Source: Shewanella polaris
Lineage (GTDB): Bacteria; Pseudomonadota; Gammaproteobacteria; Enterobacterales; Shewanellaceae
Assembly (NCBI RefSeq): GCF_006385555.1
Contig: NZ_CP041036.1
Location: 3,720,001 to 3,784,000 of the forward strand
Length of the DNA: 64,000 nt
Reading direction: 5' to 3'
Positions 28,343 through 38,089 of the stretch are shown here, one piece after another (the stretch's first letter is position 1; every line of letters begins with the position of its first letter). Under the pieces are notes generated by a model that had not been told where the DNA came from, ran no database searches, and was given only the letters and a program-made list of their open reading frames with translations. Both the position numbers and the translations under genes were made by a program.

Positions 28343-30823
28343 ATGATGATTTTAAACGATAAAAAGTTAGTTAACCTAATAAAGTACACACCAAGTATTG
28401 TCGTTGGCTTTTTCGCGATTACTGTCAATATTATCATTATTAAAGACAATCAAGATAAAGCCTATGAAAGTATCAAGTCCCTTCGTGAAGACATTATTGA
28501 AACAAATAAAAATGCCGTAAAACAATCAACCAATAAAGCATCTAATTATATTCTTTATAAAAAGAAAATGCTCATAGATGAGCTGAAAATACTGTCTCAG
28601 CAACGTGTAAACGAAGCATATGCAATAGCAACAAACATCTACAACAATAACCAAAACAAACCCAAAACCACAGTGACAAAATTAATCACGGATGCGTTAC
28701 GTCCAATCCGATTTTATGAAGGGAGAGGTTATTTTTTTATCTTTCAAATGGATGGAATTAATGTCTTACATGGACTTAAACCCGATCTTGAAGGAAGCTC
28801 TGCTTGGGATGCTCAAGACCTACGGGGATCATACATTTTAAGAGAGCATATAAACTTAATTAAGCAGCAAAATGGAGAAGCTTTTTATCACTGGTGGTAC
28901 CAAAAACCCGGGGAAGCTTTAAAAAAAGAATATGAAAAAATTGGCTTTGGAAAGTATTTCGATCCCTATGACTGGTTCATAGGAACTGGTGAGTATGTTT
29001 CTGATATTGAAGATGATTTACAGATATCATTGTTGAAATCTGTTATGGGTTATGAACATACAAAAAATGAAAATTTATTTATCATTGACGGCGAAGGCAA
29101 TTTACTTGCGAATGAAACCAAAGATAACAATTTAGCATTTCTTATCAATTCAAATTCGACAATAACTGAAAAAATGGCCACTCAAGCCCAGTTTGAAGGC
29201 AACTTTATTACCTTCAATGATACTTCCTTGAACCAAGCTGATATTAACAGTACTGAGATTGCCTATATCAGGCGAATTAAGGATTGGAATTGGATAGTAG
29301 GCTCATATTTTGATTCAAGCAAAGTTAATAACTACATAAAAATTAAAGAACAAGAAGCAAAAGCGCTGAATCAAAAAAAACTCACCAATGTCATAATATT
29401 AAGTGCTTTTTCAACACTGTTTATGGTGGGGAGTTCGCTCATAGTGAGCAACTTAATTGCTAGACGTTTCCATCGTTTTCAGCAACGAATTGAACATAAT
29501 ATCCATGCATTGGAAGCCTCAAAAAGCAAACTCCACCACATGGCCTTGCATGATGCGTTAACAGGGTTATCTAATCGAATATTGTTACTAGAAAAAATTT
29601 ATGAAGCCATAGAATCAGCAAATATTCACCATCAACAAGTCGCTATTGTATTTATCGATATTGATGACTTTAAAAAGGTCAATGACTGTCATGGTCATTC
29701 CGCCGGTGATGAGTTATTAAAAGCTATTAGCGAAAAATTTAAACATGCTTTTGAGTCAAAAGACACCATATCGCGATTTGGTGGTGATGAATTTGTCTTT
29801 TGCTTTCCGCAGCTCAATAATCTCAATGAAGCCTATCTTAAAGTGGCCCAAATACAGCAATTATTTGATGAGAAATTTATTGTCAATGGCCGAGAGATAA
29901 TGACCCAATGTAGCATTGGGGTTAGTATGTATCCTTCTGATGATAGCCAACCTGAAGGCCTTATCCGCAAAGCTGACATCGTACTCTACAAATCTAAAGC
30001 TGAACTTAAAGGTAGCGCTACCTTCTACAACTATCAGTTGAATGAACAAATTCAATATAAATATTTACTAGAAGAAGAACTCAGAAGAGCACTCGACAAT
30101 GAAGAGATATTCCTTCTTTATCAGCCACAAATAGACACAAAAACACAACAGCTAATTGCAGTTGAAGCACTCGCAAGATGGGAACATCCAAAACTCGGAT
30201 CTATTTCACCCGATGACTTTATCTGCATAGCTGAAGAAATTGGGATCATTAAAGAAATTGGTCTATTTGTATTTCGCCAAGTCTGTACAGATATATTAAG
30301 TGTGTCCCCAGCAGGTAAAAATGCCATTAATGTTTCGATTAATATTTCCCCAAAACAGCTAATGTCACCAGACTTTATTGATTTAATTACACAGGCAACC
30401 GATGAAATAGGTATTGATCGACACCGAATAACCTTAGAAATCACCGAAAATGTCATGCTTAATGAGCTTGAAAAAACATATGACATATTAACTGAATTAA
30501 AAAAACGCTCGTTCTGCATCTCACTAGATGACTTCGGCACCGGATATTCATCATTAAGTTATTTAAATATGCTACCTTTTGATGAAGTTAAAATAGACCG
30601 CTGTTTTGTAAATAACATTACTATCAGTAAGCAAAGTAAGGCCCTCATCAAATCAATTTTAGCCATCAGTGATGCATACGGAATGATAACCGTCGCTGAA
30701 GGTGTTGAAAAGAAGGAACAACTTACCATGCTGCATTCTCTTGGCTGCAATTTAATCCAAGGCTACTATTTTGATAAACCTTTGACGTTATCTACACTGC
30801 ACAATACTTATTTAAAGCAGTAA
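28343..30823 (+). CDS. Cache-GGDEF-EAL c-di-GMP protein
   Basis: 826 residues. A membrane segment at about 13-32, a periplasmic Cache-type sensor (GRGYFFIFQMDG, then KYFDPYDWFIGTGEYV; a second, weaker half ends DWNWIVGSYFD), a second membrane segment at about 350-370, then GGDEF (480-484) and EAL (E608-A-L, ITEN, DDFGTGYSS, VAEGVE). Both enzymatic sites look complete. Cache domains bind small ligands such as organic acids or amino acids, so it probably couples an external metabolite to c-di-GMP. Single gene. Confidence 0.85.
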   Translation: MMILNDKKLVNLIKYTPSIVVGFFAITVNIIIIKDNQDKAYESIKSLREDIIETNKNAVKQSTNKASNYILYKKKMLIDELKILSQQRVNEAYAIATNIYNNNQNKPKTTVTKLITDALRPIRFYEGRGYFFIFQMDGINVLHGLKPDLEGSSAWDAQDLRGSYILREHINLIKQQNGEAFYHWWYQKPGEALKKEYEKIGFGKYFDPYDWFIGTGEYVSDIEDDLQISLLKSVMGYEHTKNENLFIIDGEGNLLANETKDNNLAFLINSNSTITEKMATQAQFEGNFITFNDTSLNQADINSTEIAYIRRIKDWNWIVGSYFDSSKVNNYIKIKEQEAKALNQKKLTNVIILSAFSTLFMVGSSLIVSNLIARRFHRFQQRIEHNIHALEASKSKLHHMALHDALTGLSNRILLLEKIYEAIESANIHHQQVAIVFIDIDDFKKVNDCHGHSAGDELLKAISEKFKHAFESKDTISRFGGDEFVFCFPQLNNLNEAYLKVAQIQQLFDEKFIVNGREIMTQCSIGVSMYPSDDSQPEGLIRKADIVLYKSKAELKGSATFYNYQLNEQIQYKYLLEEELRRALDNEEIFLLYQPQIDTKTQQLIAVEALARWEHPKLGSISPDDFICIAEEIGIIKEIGLFVFRQVCTDILSVSPAGKNAINVSINISPKQLMSPDFIDLITQATDEIGIDRHRITLEITENVMLNELEKTYDILTELKKRSFCISLDDFGTGYSSLSYLNMLPFDEVKIDRCFVNNITISKQSKALIKSILAISDAYGMITVAEGVEKKEQLTMLHSLGCNLIQGYYFDKPLTLSTLHNTYLKQ

Positions 30824-30886
30824 GCATTTGATCTGAACTCGTCGTCAATCATGGTCATGAAATCTGGCTAACTTCCTCTAACAAAA

Positions 30887-30912
30887 AGAGCGAACCATCA
30901 GGTTCGCTCTTA
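30887..30912 (-). terminator. Terminator of the OsmC-YcaO gene
   Basis: AAGAGCGAACC/GGTTCGCTCTT, a near-perfect stem with a 4-base loop, followed on the minus strand by TTTTTG. Confidence 0.85.
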
Positions 30913-30937
30913 GAGAGATTTCAAGCAGATGTATTAC

Positions 30938-33124
30938 TTATATTCCAGCTTTAATTTTACGCGCTTGGTGCAGTTTCTTGTAACTTTCAATCAAACGTAG
31001 ATGCGGCTCGATACCTTCTAAATTCATGCTAGTTTTGCTCAGGCCATAAAAACGCACCGTGCCATTAACCGAACCTACCACATTGTCCATCACATCTTGA
31101 CCGAACATACGGTTAAAGTTGCCAATAAAATGCTCAAGCTCTAAATCTTCATCTAACGTCACTTCTAATACTGCGTTCACAGCTTGATAGAATAAACCTC
31201 GTTGCACAGTATTGTCGTTAAACTGCAAGAACTCTCCGACTAACTCAATGGCGTCTTCATGGGCTCCTAATGCTAGGTAAATCAAGATCTTCAATTCGAT
31301 AATAGTTAATTGGCCCCAAACAGTGTTCTCGTCGAACACAATGCCGATTAAAGTGCGAATATCGGTATGATTATCTAATTGACTTTCTTCTAAGCGATTC
31401 ACTAGCTTACCTAACGCTTTAGTGCTTAGTGAATGCAGGTTTAAAATGTCTTCACGGTAGTTTAAGGCTTTATTGGTGTTGTCCCAAATCAAGTCATCAA
31501 CTGGATACACTTCAGAATATTCAGGGACTAAAATACGACAAGCAGACGCACCTAAATCAGTAAACTCGGCAATATAAACTTCTTTGCCCATGGCTTCTAA
31601 GATACCGAATAAACCGCTGGCTTCTTCTTCACTAGTGCCAGTAAAATCCCATTCACAGAATTCATAATCAAACTTACTACTAAAGAAGCGCCAAGAGATA
31701 ACCCCTGTTGAATCGATAAAGTGCTCAACAAAGTTTTCTGGTTCAGTTACTGCCATGCTGTTAAACGTTGGCTTTGGCACATCGTTTAAGCCTTCAAAAC
31801 TGCGACCTTGTAATAACTCGGTTAAGCTGCGCTCTAATGCCACTTCAAAGCTAGGATGTGCACCAAACGAGGCAAAGACACCACCGGTACGAGGGTTCAT
31901 CAAGGTCACGCACATGACAGGGAATTGGCCGCCTAATGAAGCATCTTTCACTACAATAGGGAACCCCTGTTCTTCAAGCCCTTTAATACCCGCTAAAATA
32001 CTTGGGTATTTCTCTAGTACCGCCATTGGCACATCAGGAAGCACTATTTCTTGTTCAATGATTTGACGCTTTACCGCACGCTCAAAAATTTCAGATAAAC
32101 ACTGAACATGGGCTTCTTGCAAGTTATTACCTGCACTCATCCCATTACTTAAAAACAAATTTTCAATAAGGTTCGACGGGAAATAAACTGTTTCACCATC
32201 AGATTGGCGTGTATATGGAATAGTACAAATACCACGATCTTTATTACCAGAATTGGTATCAATTAGGTGCGAGCCACATAACTCTTCATCTGGGTTATAA
32301 ATGTCTAAGCAATAGTCATCTAAAATACCTGAAGGTAACGAATCATTACCTTCGAGTGCAAACCATTTTTCATTTGGATAATGTACAAACTCGCTATTTG
32401 CGATTTCAGTACCAAAGAATTGATCATTATAAAAAAAGTTATTATTGAGACGCTCAATAAACTCACCTAATGCTGAACATAATGCGCTTTCTTTAGTGGC
32501 ACCTTTACCGTTAGTAAAACACATTGGTGATGCAGCATCACGGATATGCAAAGACCAAACGTTTGGCACAATATTTCGCCAAGAGGAGATTTCAATCTTC
32601 ATTCCAAGATCGGCTAATAAGCCAGTCATGTTTTTGATGGTTTGTTCAAGCGGTAAATCTTTACCCAAGATAAAAGTATTCTCGTCACCTTGAGGTTGGC
32701 CCATCAACATTGCATTGGCGTCTGCATCAAGGTTATCAACGGTTTCAATTTTAAACTCAGGGCCAGTTTGTACTACTTTCTTAACGGTGCAACGCTCAAT
32801 CGAACGCAAAATACCTTGGCGGTCTTTATCCGAAAGATCATCCGGTAATTCCACCTGGATTTGGAATATTTGGTTGTAGCGGTCTTCAGGATCAACAATA
32901 TTGTTTTGCGACAACTTGATATTTTCAGTCGAAATATCACGAGCTTTACAATACACCTTGATAAAGTAAGCCGCACACAGCGCAGACGATGCTAAGAAAT
33001 AATCAAAAGGACTAGGAGCTGAACCATCACCTTTATAACGAATAGGTTGATCGGCCGTGACGGTAAAGTCGTCAAATTTAGCTTCGAGTCTCAAGTTATC
33101 GAGAAAATTTACTTTGATTTCCAT
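30938..33124 (-). CDS. OsmC-YcaO domain fusion protein
   Basis: 728 residues. Residues 1-135 are an OsmC-like domain (DQPIRYKGDGSAPSPFDYFLASSALC...AYFIKVYC), a fold that in relatives reduces organic peroxides through cysteines. From about residue 165 comes a YcaO domain (ATKESALCSALGEFIERL, NGMSAGNNLQEAHVQCLSEIFERAVK), an ATP-dependent backbone-activating enzyme family linked to azoline formation or thioamidation, and in E. coli to RimO. A C-terminal helical region follows. The natural substrate of this fusion type is not known to me. No peptide-precursor gene is seen beside it. Confidence 0.85.
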   Translation of the reverse strand: MEIKVNFLDNLRLEAKFDDFTVTADQPIRYKGDGSAPSPFDYFLASSALCAAYFIKVYCKARDISTENIKLSQNNIVDPEDRYNQIFQIQVELPDDLSDKDRQGILRSIERCTVKKVVQTGPEFKIETVDNLDADANAMLMGQPQGDENTFILGKDLPLEQTIKNMTGLLADLGMKIEISSWRNIVPNVWSLHIRDAASPMCFTNGKGATKESALCSALGEFIERLNNNFFYNDQFFGTEIANSEFVHYPNEKWFALEGNDSLPSGILDDYCLDIYNPDEELCGSHLIDTNSGNKDRGICTIPYTRQSDGETVYFPSNLIENLFLSNGMSAGNNLQEAHVQCLSEIFERAVKRQIIEQEIVLPDVPMAVLEKYPSILAGIKGLEEQGFPIVVKDASLGGQFPVMCVTLMNPRTGGVFASFGAHPSFEVALERSLTELLQGRSFEGLNDVPKPTFNSMAVTEPENFVEHFIDSTGVISWRFFSSKFDYEFCEWDFTGTSEEEASGLFGILEAMGKEVYIAEFTDLGASACRILVPEYSEVYPVDDLIWDNTNKALNYREDILNLHSLSTKALGKLVNRLEESQLDNHTDIRTLIGIVFDENTVWGQLTIIELKILIYLALGAHEDAIELVGEFLQFNDNTVQRGLFYQAVNAVLEVTLDEDLELEHFIGNFNRMFGQDVMDNVVGSVNGTVRFYGLSKTSMNLEGIEPHLRLIESYKKLHQARKIKAGI

Positions 33125-33602
33125 TGCATATATCCACAGTCTTACGCGGCCAAATAGCCAGCTTGTCTAATTGAGGTGAATTATCGGTGTTTTTGACCCA
33201 ATAGTCTTGGGTTAATTGCCTTAAAGAAGGCATTAAGTGGATTTAGCTGAATAAATAGTGTCGTTTAGCTCGAAAGCCTGCAGTACGGATTTAGCTCAAT
33301 AACAGGAAATATTGAAGGTATTTATATTATCAATCTTGCGTTATATCCGGTACTAGCGGGGCTCATAAAGTGATTCCCCAGCGATGCATACTGATGCATT
33401 AATAATGCTTTAACGCCAATTGTTGATAGAGGGGTTATAACGCCTTATGACCTAAACTAGTCATAAAGTTTAGGGGAAGACCGGTTAACCATAAAATTAG
33501 TCATTGGAATTAGTCTTAAATGATGAGGAGTTCTCACCCCTCATTCATTTAAAACTAAGTAACGAGGAAAAATGTACACAAATTAAAGGCTAAATTATCA
33601 AC
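33125..33602. other. Intergenic region upstream of the OsmC-YcaO gene
   Basis: 478 bases. It contains a hairpin AATGATGAGG/CCTCATTCATT near 33518-33551 that may end the gene at 33603-34619, but the T-run is poor. No riboswitch or gene recognised. Confidence 0.4.
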
Positions 33603-34619
33603 CTAGCGAATAGTGATGTCTCTTCCGAAATACTCTTTAGAGTCATACTTAATAATCACATTGTTTAAAGATGCACCGTTATTATCCATCACCAATTTAT
33701 GTGAAATAGCACTAAGTGAAATTAAAATATCTTTACATTCAATTCTCGCTTTCATCACCGAAACAGAAGCCGTTCTTAACACTTGAGAAATTAGCTCATG
33801 ATTCTTACCTATTAACGCTAAAATGAAGTGCACAATGACTTCAGAGCACAAATCGGTATCTTCGATATTGCTTGGTCTAATTACTTTTTCGACGTAATCG
33901 TCTTCTTTTCCTGAAGGGACAAATCGTTGCACCCAATAAAAATAATCTTCATCAAAAATGATTGATTTTATCGGTTGCATATACTTGTCATCAGCAGATA
34001 TCTTTTGGAATAATTCCTTTTTAACATCATCTGTTACATCAATTAACTGATCGCCAAATTCCTCATTGAGTCGTGAAATGATAATTTCTAATTCTTTTAA
34101 AAGAGAGACATTACCAGATGTTACTTTATTATAAGCATCACCAACTTCATCAATATTCTGTTGAAATACACCAATATACTTGTCGCCTTCTTCAATAGCA
34201 TCAAGTAAAGGTATCAAGCTATAGCGTCTCACTTGAATCAACTCATAAAATTGGCCTAACTCTTCACGGATAGCTTGTAGACGATCAATCGCTTTAACCA
34301 GAAAATTACTGTCTCTCTTTATCGCTAAATTTAATCGTGAAAAATCCAATTGTTCATCTACGGTTCGCACTCGGTTATCAATCATGTTTTCATAAGTTTG
34401 AGTTTCATTAATCAACAATGAAAATTTATCTTCCATTTCAGAAAGTACATCTTGTACTTTTTTCAAACTGGTCGATCTCACTTGTTGGTTAATTCCGCGC
34501 ACTTTTTCAGCTTCTGCTTGCTTCTTTTCGCGAATAATCCAAGTCACTGCTGCGCCAACGATGGTTAGGCTCGTAGCCATATCAAAACCAAGTTGAACAT
34601 TATCAAACCATGAACTCAT
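33603..34619 (-). CDS. Hypothetical membrane-anchored coiled-coil protein
   Basis: 338 residues with AAGGG 7 bases before the ATG. One membrane segment (about 14-29) is followed by a basic stretch and a long helical, probably coiled-coil, region (about 32-190), then a mixed C-terminal domain. I recognise no family. Surrounding AT-rich non-coding DNA with small repeats suggests a variable chromosomal patch. Confidence 0.65.
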   Translation of the reverse strand: MSSWFDNVQLGFDMATSLTIVGAAVTWIIREKKQAEAEKVRGINQQVRSTSLKKVQDVLSEMEDKFSLLINETQTYENMIDNRVRTVDEQLDFSRLNLAIKRDSNFLVKAIDRLQAIREELGQFYELIQVRRYSLIPLLDAIEEGDKYIGVFQQNIDEVGDAYNKVTSGNVSLLKELEIIISRLNEEFGDQLIDVTDDVKKELFQKISADDKYMQPIKSIIFDEDYFYWVQRFVPSGKEDDYVEKVIRPSNIEDTDLCSEVIVHFILALIGKNHELISQVLRTASVSVMKARIECKDILISLSAISHKLVMDNNGASLNNVIIKYDSKEYFGRDITIR

Positions 34620-35226
34620 TTTTTTCCCTTAAATGTCATTTGCCTATGTGCACAAACAGTAATAACGGATTAAACAACGAATGTCATCACGAAAATAACC
34701 AAAAGGTAACAAAAGTCACATTAATAACCGGAAAAAAAGTCTTTTTTAGTACATTAAAAAATTATCAACCACTATTAAATAACAATATAATCAGTACATT
34801 AAAATTTTATTGTAGCAAATATACTGTTACATAATATCAAATATATCAACTGAGTAATAAGTGAGCTAATTAAAAATTATTTTATCGTAATCATTATATT
34901 TATCGATTCAAAATCAACAACTAAAAAACATCATATTTAAGTATTAAATTACTATTTTTGCCCCTTTATGAAATTTTTTAAATTCGATAAATTAGGAATT
35001 TTCTGTAGTGATTCAGAATGATGAAAAGTTGAGGTTATTAAAAGCGATTGAGTGCTAAAAAGCATAATAGAAAATAGAAAATAGAAAATAGAAAATAGAA
35101 AAGGAGGATATAGTTGGTGTTAATGATTGAGCATTATCGCATCAACTTTCTTAAAAATTTTTAAATTGGAATCCGTACCAGGATTTAAACTCAGGGTTTG
35201 GAATCAACCAAACTAATCTACTACTT
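34620..35226. other. AT-rich non-coding patch
   Basis: 607 bases, very AT-rich. Contains the 7-bp repeat array at 35067-35102 and a degenerate tRNA-3'-end-like stretch at 35167-35203. An open frame at its left lacks coding character. Confidence 0.5.
35067..35102. repeat. 7-bp tandem repeat (TAGAAAA, about 5 copies)
   Basis: ATAGAAA units repeat head to tail without change, a slippage-prone tract in non-coding DNA. Confidence 0.85.
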
Positions 35227-35454
35227 TTAAGTTAGTTTCGTTTCATGGTTAACCAATATAAACGTTAGATACATTTTTGTCGGCAACGATAACACCATAC
35301 CAAAAGCCACACACATTGCACTAATCATGATGCCATTAATACCCATCATCTCAATGGTATTACTGAAGTTATGGCAATAAATACCTAACAAGATTAAGCT
35401 AATCCCTACCGATATACATATTTTTAATATCAAAATTATTTTGGTATCAGACAT
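35227..35454 (-). CDS. Small membrane protein (75 aa)
   Basis: Two hydrophobic helices (about 5-24 and 36-60) and a short tail. The start ATG at 35454 is chosen because GAGGTG lies 3-8 bases upstream; a GTG at 35460 overlaps that ribosome site. No family recognised. Probably an inner-membrane protein of unknown role. Confidence 0.5.
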   Translation of the reverse strand: MSDTKIILILKICISVGISLILLGIYCHNFSNTIEMMGINGIMISAMCVAFGMVLSLPTKMYLTFILVNHETKLT

Positions 35455-35730
35455 GAACACCTCGCAGTCATCATTATTATATCCAATGAGTATAATGATT
35501 CGTTTTACGGTGATAAGTGTTGATGAAGATCATAAAAACATCGAGAGAGGATCGAACCAACTAATAAAGTGAGTCAGATCTTAAATAGAAAAGGCAGAGT
35601 TGGTCTTGTTGTCTCTTATCTGGGCATATCGTTAATCAATGGACTTGTAATCGGATAAAGTAAATATAAATTAGTTACTTGTGAACTCGAGCTGATATGA
35701 ATAAGGGATAAATCACTAAATTATAGATAC
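35455..35730. other. Intergenic region
   Basis: Between the small membrane protein gene and the terminator of the cold-shock gene. Nothing recognised apart from the promoter area expected for the small gene. Confidence 0.35.
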
Positions 35731-35765
35731 AAAAAAGCGCAAACAGTCGCTAAACCATTTGCGCT
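35731..35765 (-). terminator. Terminator of the cold-shock gene
   Basis: AGCGCAAA/TTTGCGCT stem, followed on the minus strand by TTTTTTG, 18 bases past the stop. Confidence 0.85.
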
Positions 35766-35782
35766 ATCTTACAAAGTAAGAG

Positions 35783-35995
35783 TTACTCAGCTACTACGTT
35801 AGCAGCTTGAGGGCCTTTTTGGCCTTGCTCAACTTCGAAAGAAACTTTTTGGCCTTCAGCTAAAGTTTTGAAACCTTCTGAAGTGATTGAACGGAAATGA
35901 ACGAACACATCAGCGCCGCCATTATCAGGAGTAATAAAGCCAAAACCTTTATCTTCGTTAAACCATTTTACTAAACCAGTTGTTTTATTAGACAT
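35783..35995 (-). CDS. CspA-family cold-shock protein
   Basis: 70 residues, the normal length of a single cold-shock domain. RNP1 (KGFGFI) and RNP2 (VFVHF) are intact, with the [14 protein letters not shown] start typical of CspA. It binds single-stranded RNA or DNA and melts RNA structure after a temperature drop. An untranslated leader of about 180 bases (promoter at 36182-36209) fits cspA-type post-transcriptional control. Confidence 0.95.
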   Translation of the reverse strand: MSNKTTGLVKWFNEDKGFGFITPDNGGADVFVHFRSITSEGFKTLAEGQKVSFEVEQGQKGPQAANVVAE

Positions 35996-36181
35996 TTTGT
36001 GTCCCTTATATATTTAAATTTAATCAATCTGTCGCGAAAATGCGATGCGCTCAAGCTTGAATTATTGAATGTCACGATGAAGCTAAGGGAAACACAGAGG
36101 ATAACAACGATAACGCAGAGATTCTAAGGCTTTTCTTTTACTTGATGTTCATTAATAACTCTGAATGTCAGAGCAGGCTGT

Positions 36182-36209
36182 ATAATACCTTGGTTTCAAG
36201 TATTGTAAA
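36182..36209 (-). promoter_or_regulatory. Sigma-70 promoter of the cold-shock gene
   Basis: On the minus strand TTTACA (36209-36204), 16 bases, TATTAT (36187-36182). Expected start near 36175, giving a leader of about 180 bases before the ATG. Confidence 0.6.
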
Positions 36210-36302
36210 GGTTTATTTTGAAAAATATGACATTTATTGTATTGATGATGGATATTCAATGCTCTGATTATCTACTATCTAGCGAATCGTACCAACCTAA
36301 TT

Positions 36303-36689
36303 TCATAAGTCCGCATTGAAGCGTGCCACTCTGGCTTCAGCCATAGTGCATTGAGTCAGTTGAATTAATTCCCCTAAGGTAATGCTAGGGGTTTGGTTAA
36401 TCAAACGGGCAAGCTTTGCGTCTAAAGGCTCTAACTTGTCGGCATGCCCCAACAATGCGGTTACAATCTTTTTGATAAGATAACTAAAGCCCTCATCACT
36501 ATCCGCTCTTAATTGTTCGGTAAACGATTGAATACTCATGGCATTGCCTGACACAACCCAATTTCGCGAACGACGTACACGCTTCAGCTGGCAATCACAC
36601 TGCAATGCTATCGTTTTAGCTTGTTTGGCTCTATCCCCACCAATTCGATGAATAAGAGAAGGAAGGAGGATAAAGATGTCTTCTGTCAT
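36303..36689 (-). CDS. Small RRF-like family protein (PF12614 type)
   Basis: 128 residues. The pattern LPSLIHRIGGDRAKQAK, LKRVRRSRNWVVSG, FSYLIKKIVTALLGHADKLEPL and a final TMAEARVARF resembles a small family annotated 'ribosome recycling factor family' in vibrios and relatives. It is much shorter than true RRF (about 185 aa) and its action is unproven. It overlaps the deacetylase stop by 4 bases (ATGA), so the two are translationally coupled. Confidence 0.55.
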   Translation of the reverse strand: MTEDIFILLPSLIHRIGGDRAKQAKTIALQCDCQLKRVRRSRNWVVSGNAMSIQSFTEQLRADSDEGFSYLIKKIVTALLGHADKLEPLDAKLARLINQTPSITLGELIQLTQCTMAEARVARFNADL

Positions 36690-37483
36690 AAGATACTATT
36701 GGCATACCTCATCAAATTAATATATGAATCAACATAATAGAGTTCTCTATTATCCGCTAAAAATGTCAACAACTCAGCATGCGCTTCAGATGAAACAGAT
36801 AGATAATCTCCGCCTACCCCATGAAAAATAATATTAATTAACAATATATCCGAGGATAGTTTCTGAACATATTCGATCAGTTGTTCTCCATTTTGTCCTT
36901 CTGGATACAATATAGGTGAAAATCGTTTATCATCCCCTTGACCTTTAATAGCAGTAAATAGATGTTCTATATCATTGAGGTACTTTTTACCGCCCACCGG
37001 TAAGTTACTACCGACAAGCAAGTCACCGCAGGGAACCGTATAAGTCCTTTCAGTTTTACCATCAATCGCTTTTAGTAAGATATTAGCAACTGCCAGCTCC
37101 TCAATCATCTGTATGACACTATAGTGATCAAGGTCATGATGCATTTCAACCCAGTCCCTATCGGCACGTGAACCTCTACACGGATGATACACACTATGGT
37201 TACCAAGCTCATGGCCAGCGTTTGCAACTGCTCGCCACTCCTCCATTCGCACATTCAACACAGGAGAGTTTGCGACTACGTAAAACGAGGCTTTAAAATG
37301 ATGTTTATTAAGCTCGGGAATAACATGATCTAATTGACTGTTTAACGCATCATCATATGAAAGACTTATAGCTAGCGTCCTCCCGCCTGGCCAAGTAAAT
37401 TCCTTACTCGGTGTTTGCGAGTAACTAGAGAATGAAAACAGTAATACCAAAAAGAATAAGCTTATTTGAATCATAGAATTCAC
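36686..37483 (-). CDS. Secreted polysaccharide deacetylase-family protein
   Basis: 265 residues with a signal peptide (about 1-22). NodB homology: LSYDDA (catalytic Asp-Asp, about 41-46) and HELGNHSVYHP (His-x3-His metal site, about 91-101). Such enzymes remove acetyl groups from polysaccharide or act on related amide bonds. ATG at 37474 is an alternative start. It forms an operon with the RRF-like gene and is the last chromosomal gene before the prophage scar. Confidence 0.75.
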   Translation of the reverse strand: MNSMIQISLFFLVLLFSFSSYSQTPSKEFTWPGGRTLAISLSYDDALNSQLDHVIPELNKHHFKASFYVVANSPVLNVRMEEWRAVANAGHELGNHSVYHPCRGSRADRDWVEMHHDLDHYSVIQMIEELAVANILLKAIDGKTERTYTVPCGDLLVGSNLPVGGKKYLNDIEHLFTAIKGQGDDKRFSPILYPEGQNGEQLIEYVQKLSSDILLINIIFHGVGGDYLSVSSEAHAELLTFLADNRELYYVDSYINLMRYANSIL

Positions 37484-37839
37484 CTTTGATAATATTTTTG
37501 TGAACTTAAATCCTAGCCTAACGTTTTAGAATTTATGAGTAAAAGCATGCTGGGTATGGTTTTTGCTCGATTTGGTTAATGCCAAGCCAATCTTAACCGA
37601 TTAATTTATGTTATAGAAATGAGATTTTATGCGGTAGTTGTTTTTTAGCAGACTAATGCAGTTCGTTGGTTCTAATTTTAATATATCTCAAACTGAAATC
37701 CATTTATTCAATGATTGAATAATGCTAATAAACTATTTAGGTCAATATATGTGATCGAAATAAAATTCTGACTGGTATTTATCAAAAGAAATGAAGACTT
37801 TGAAATTACCGTTTCTACGGTTGCTTCTACAGAATTGAA
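37484..37839. other. Chromosomal intergenic region left of the prophage
   Basis: Promoter region of the deacetylase gene and downstream flank of the tRNA-Trp remnant. No gene recognised. Confidence 0.4.
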
Positions 37840-37869
37840 AACGGCTCGCATATTTCTATGCAAGCCGTT
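37840..37869. terminator. Displaced tRNA-Trp terminator hairpin
   Basis: AACGGCTCGCATA pairs with TATGCAAGCCGTT (one mismatch), with short T-runs on either side. It lies 8 bases past the CCA end of the tRNA remnant, where a tRNA terminator would be. Confidence 0.6.
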
Positions 37870-37877
37870 GTTTTATT

Positions 37878-37922
37878 TGGCAGGGGTGGCAAGACTCGAA
37901 CTCGCAACCATCGGTTTTGGAG
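37878..37922 (-). other. Prophage attachment site: 3' remnant of a tRNA-Trp gene
   Basis: On the minus strand this reads from CTCCAAAACC (anticodon loop with CCA anticodon), through the T-arm GCGAGTTCGAGTCTTGC, to the acceptor 3' strand and CCA end. The 5' half is missing; phage sequence begins instead. Integrases that use tRNA 3' ends leave exactly such a duplicate, with the intact tRNA at the other end, here expected beyond 64000. Confidence 0.75.
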
Positions 37923-38089
37923 TAAGCGCTAATTGTTTTTAGATTCAATGCTGTAATAAAAAAGCGTAGAAATAAACTATGCCGGATAGGTAAGGTATCT
38001 TATTGATTTTTAATGACAGGCTTTGCGTATTTCTACGGCTTTATTCAAAGATTAATGCATAAATAACCTGTGTTCATCTGTGTAACTTA

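Noticed and set aside
34610..34834. 74-residue rightward open frame
   Set aside because: Overlaps the start of the 338-residue leftward gene, Asn/Lys-rich translation of AT-rich DNA, no family features.
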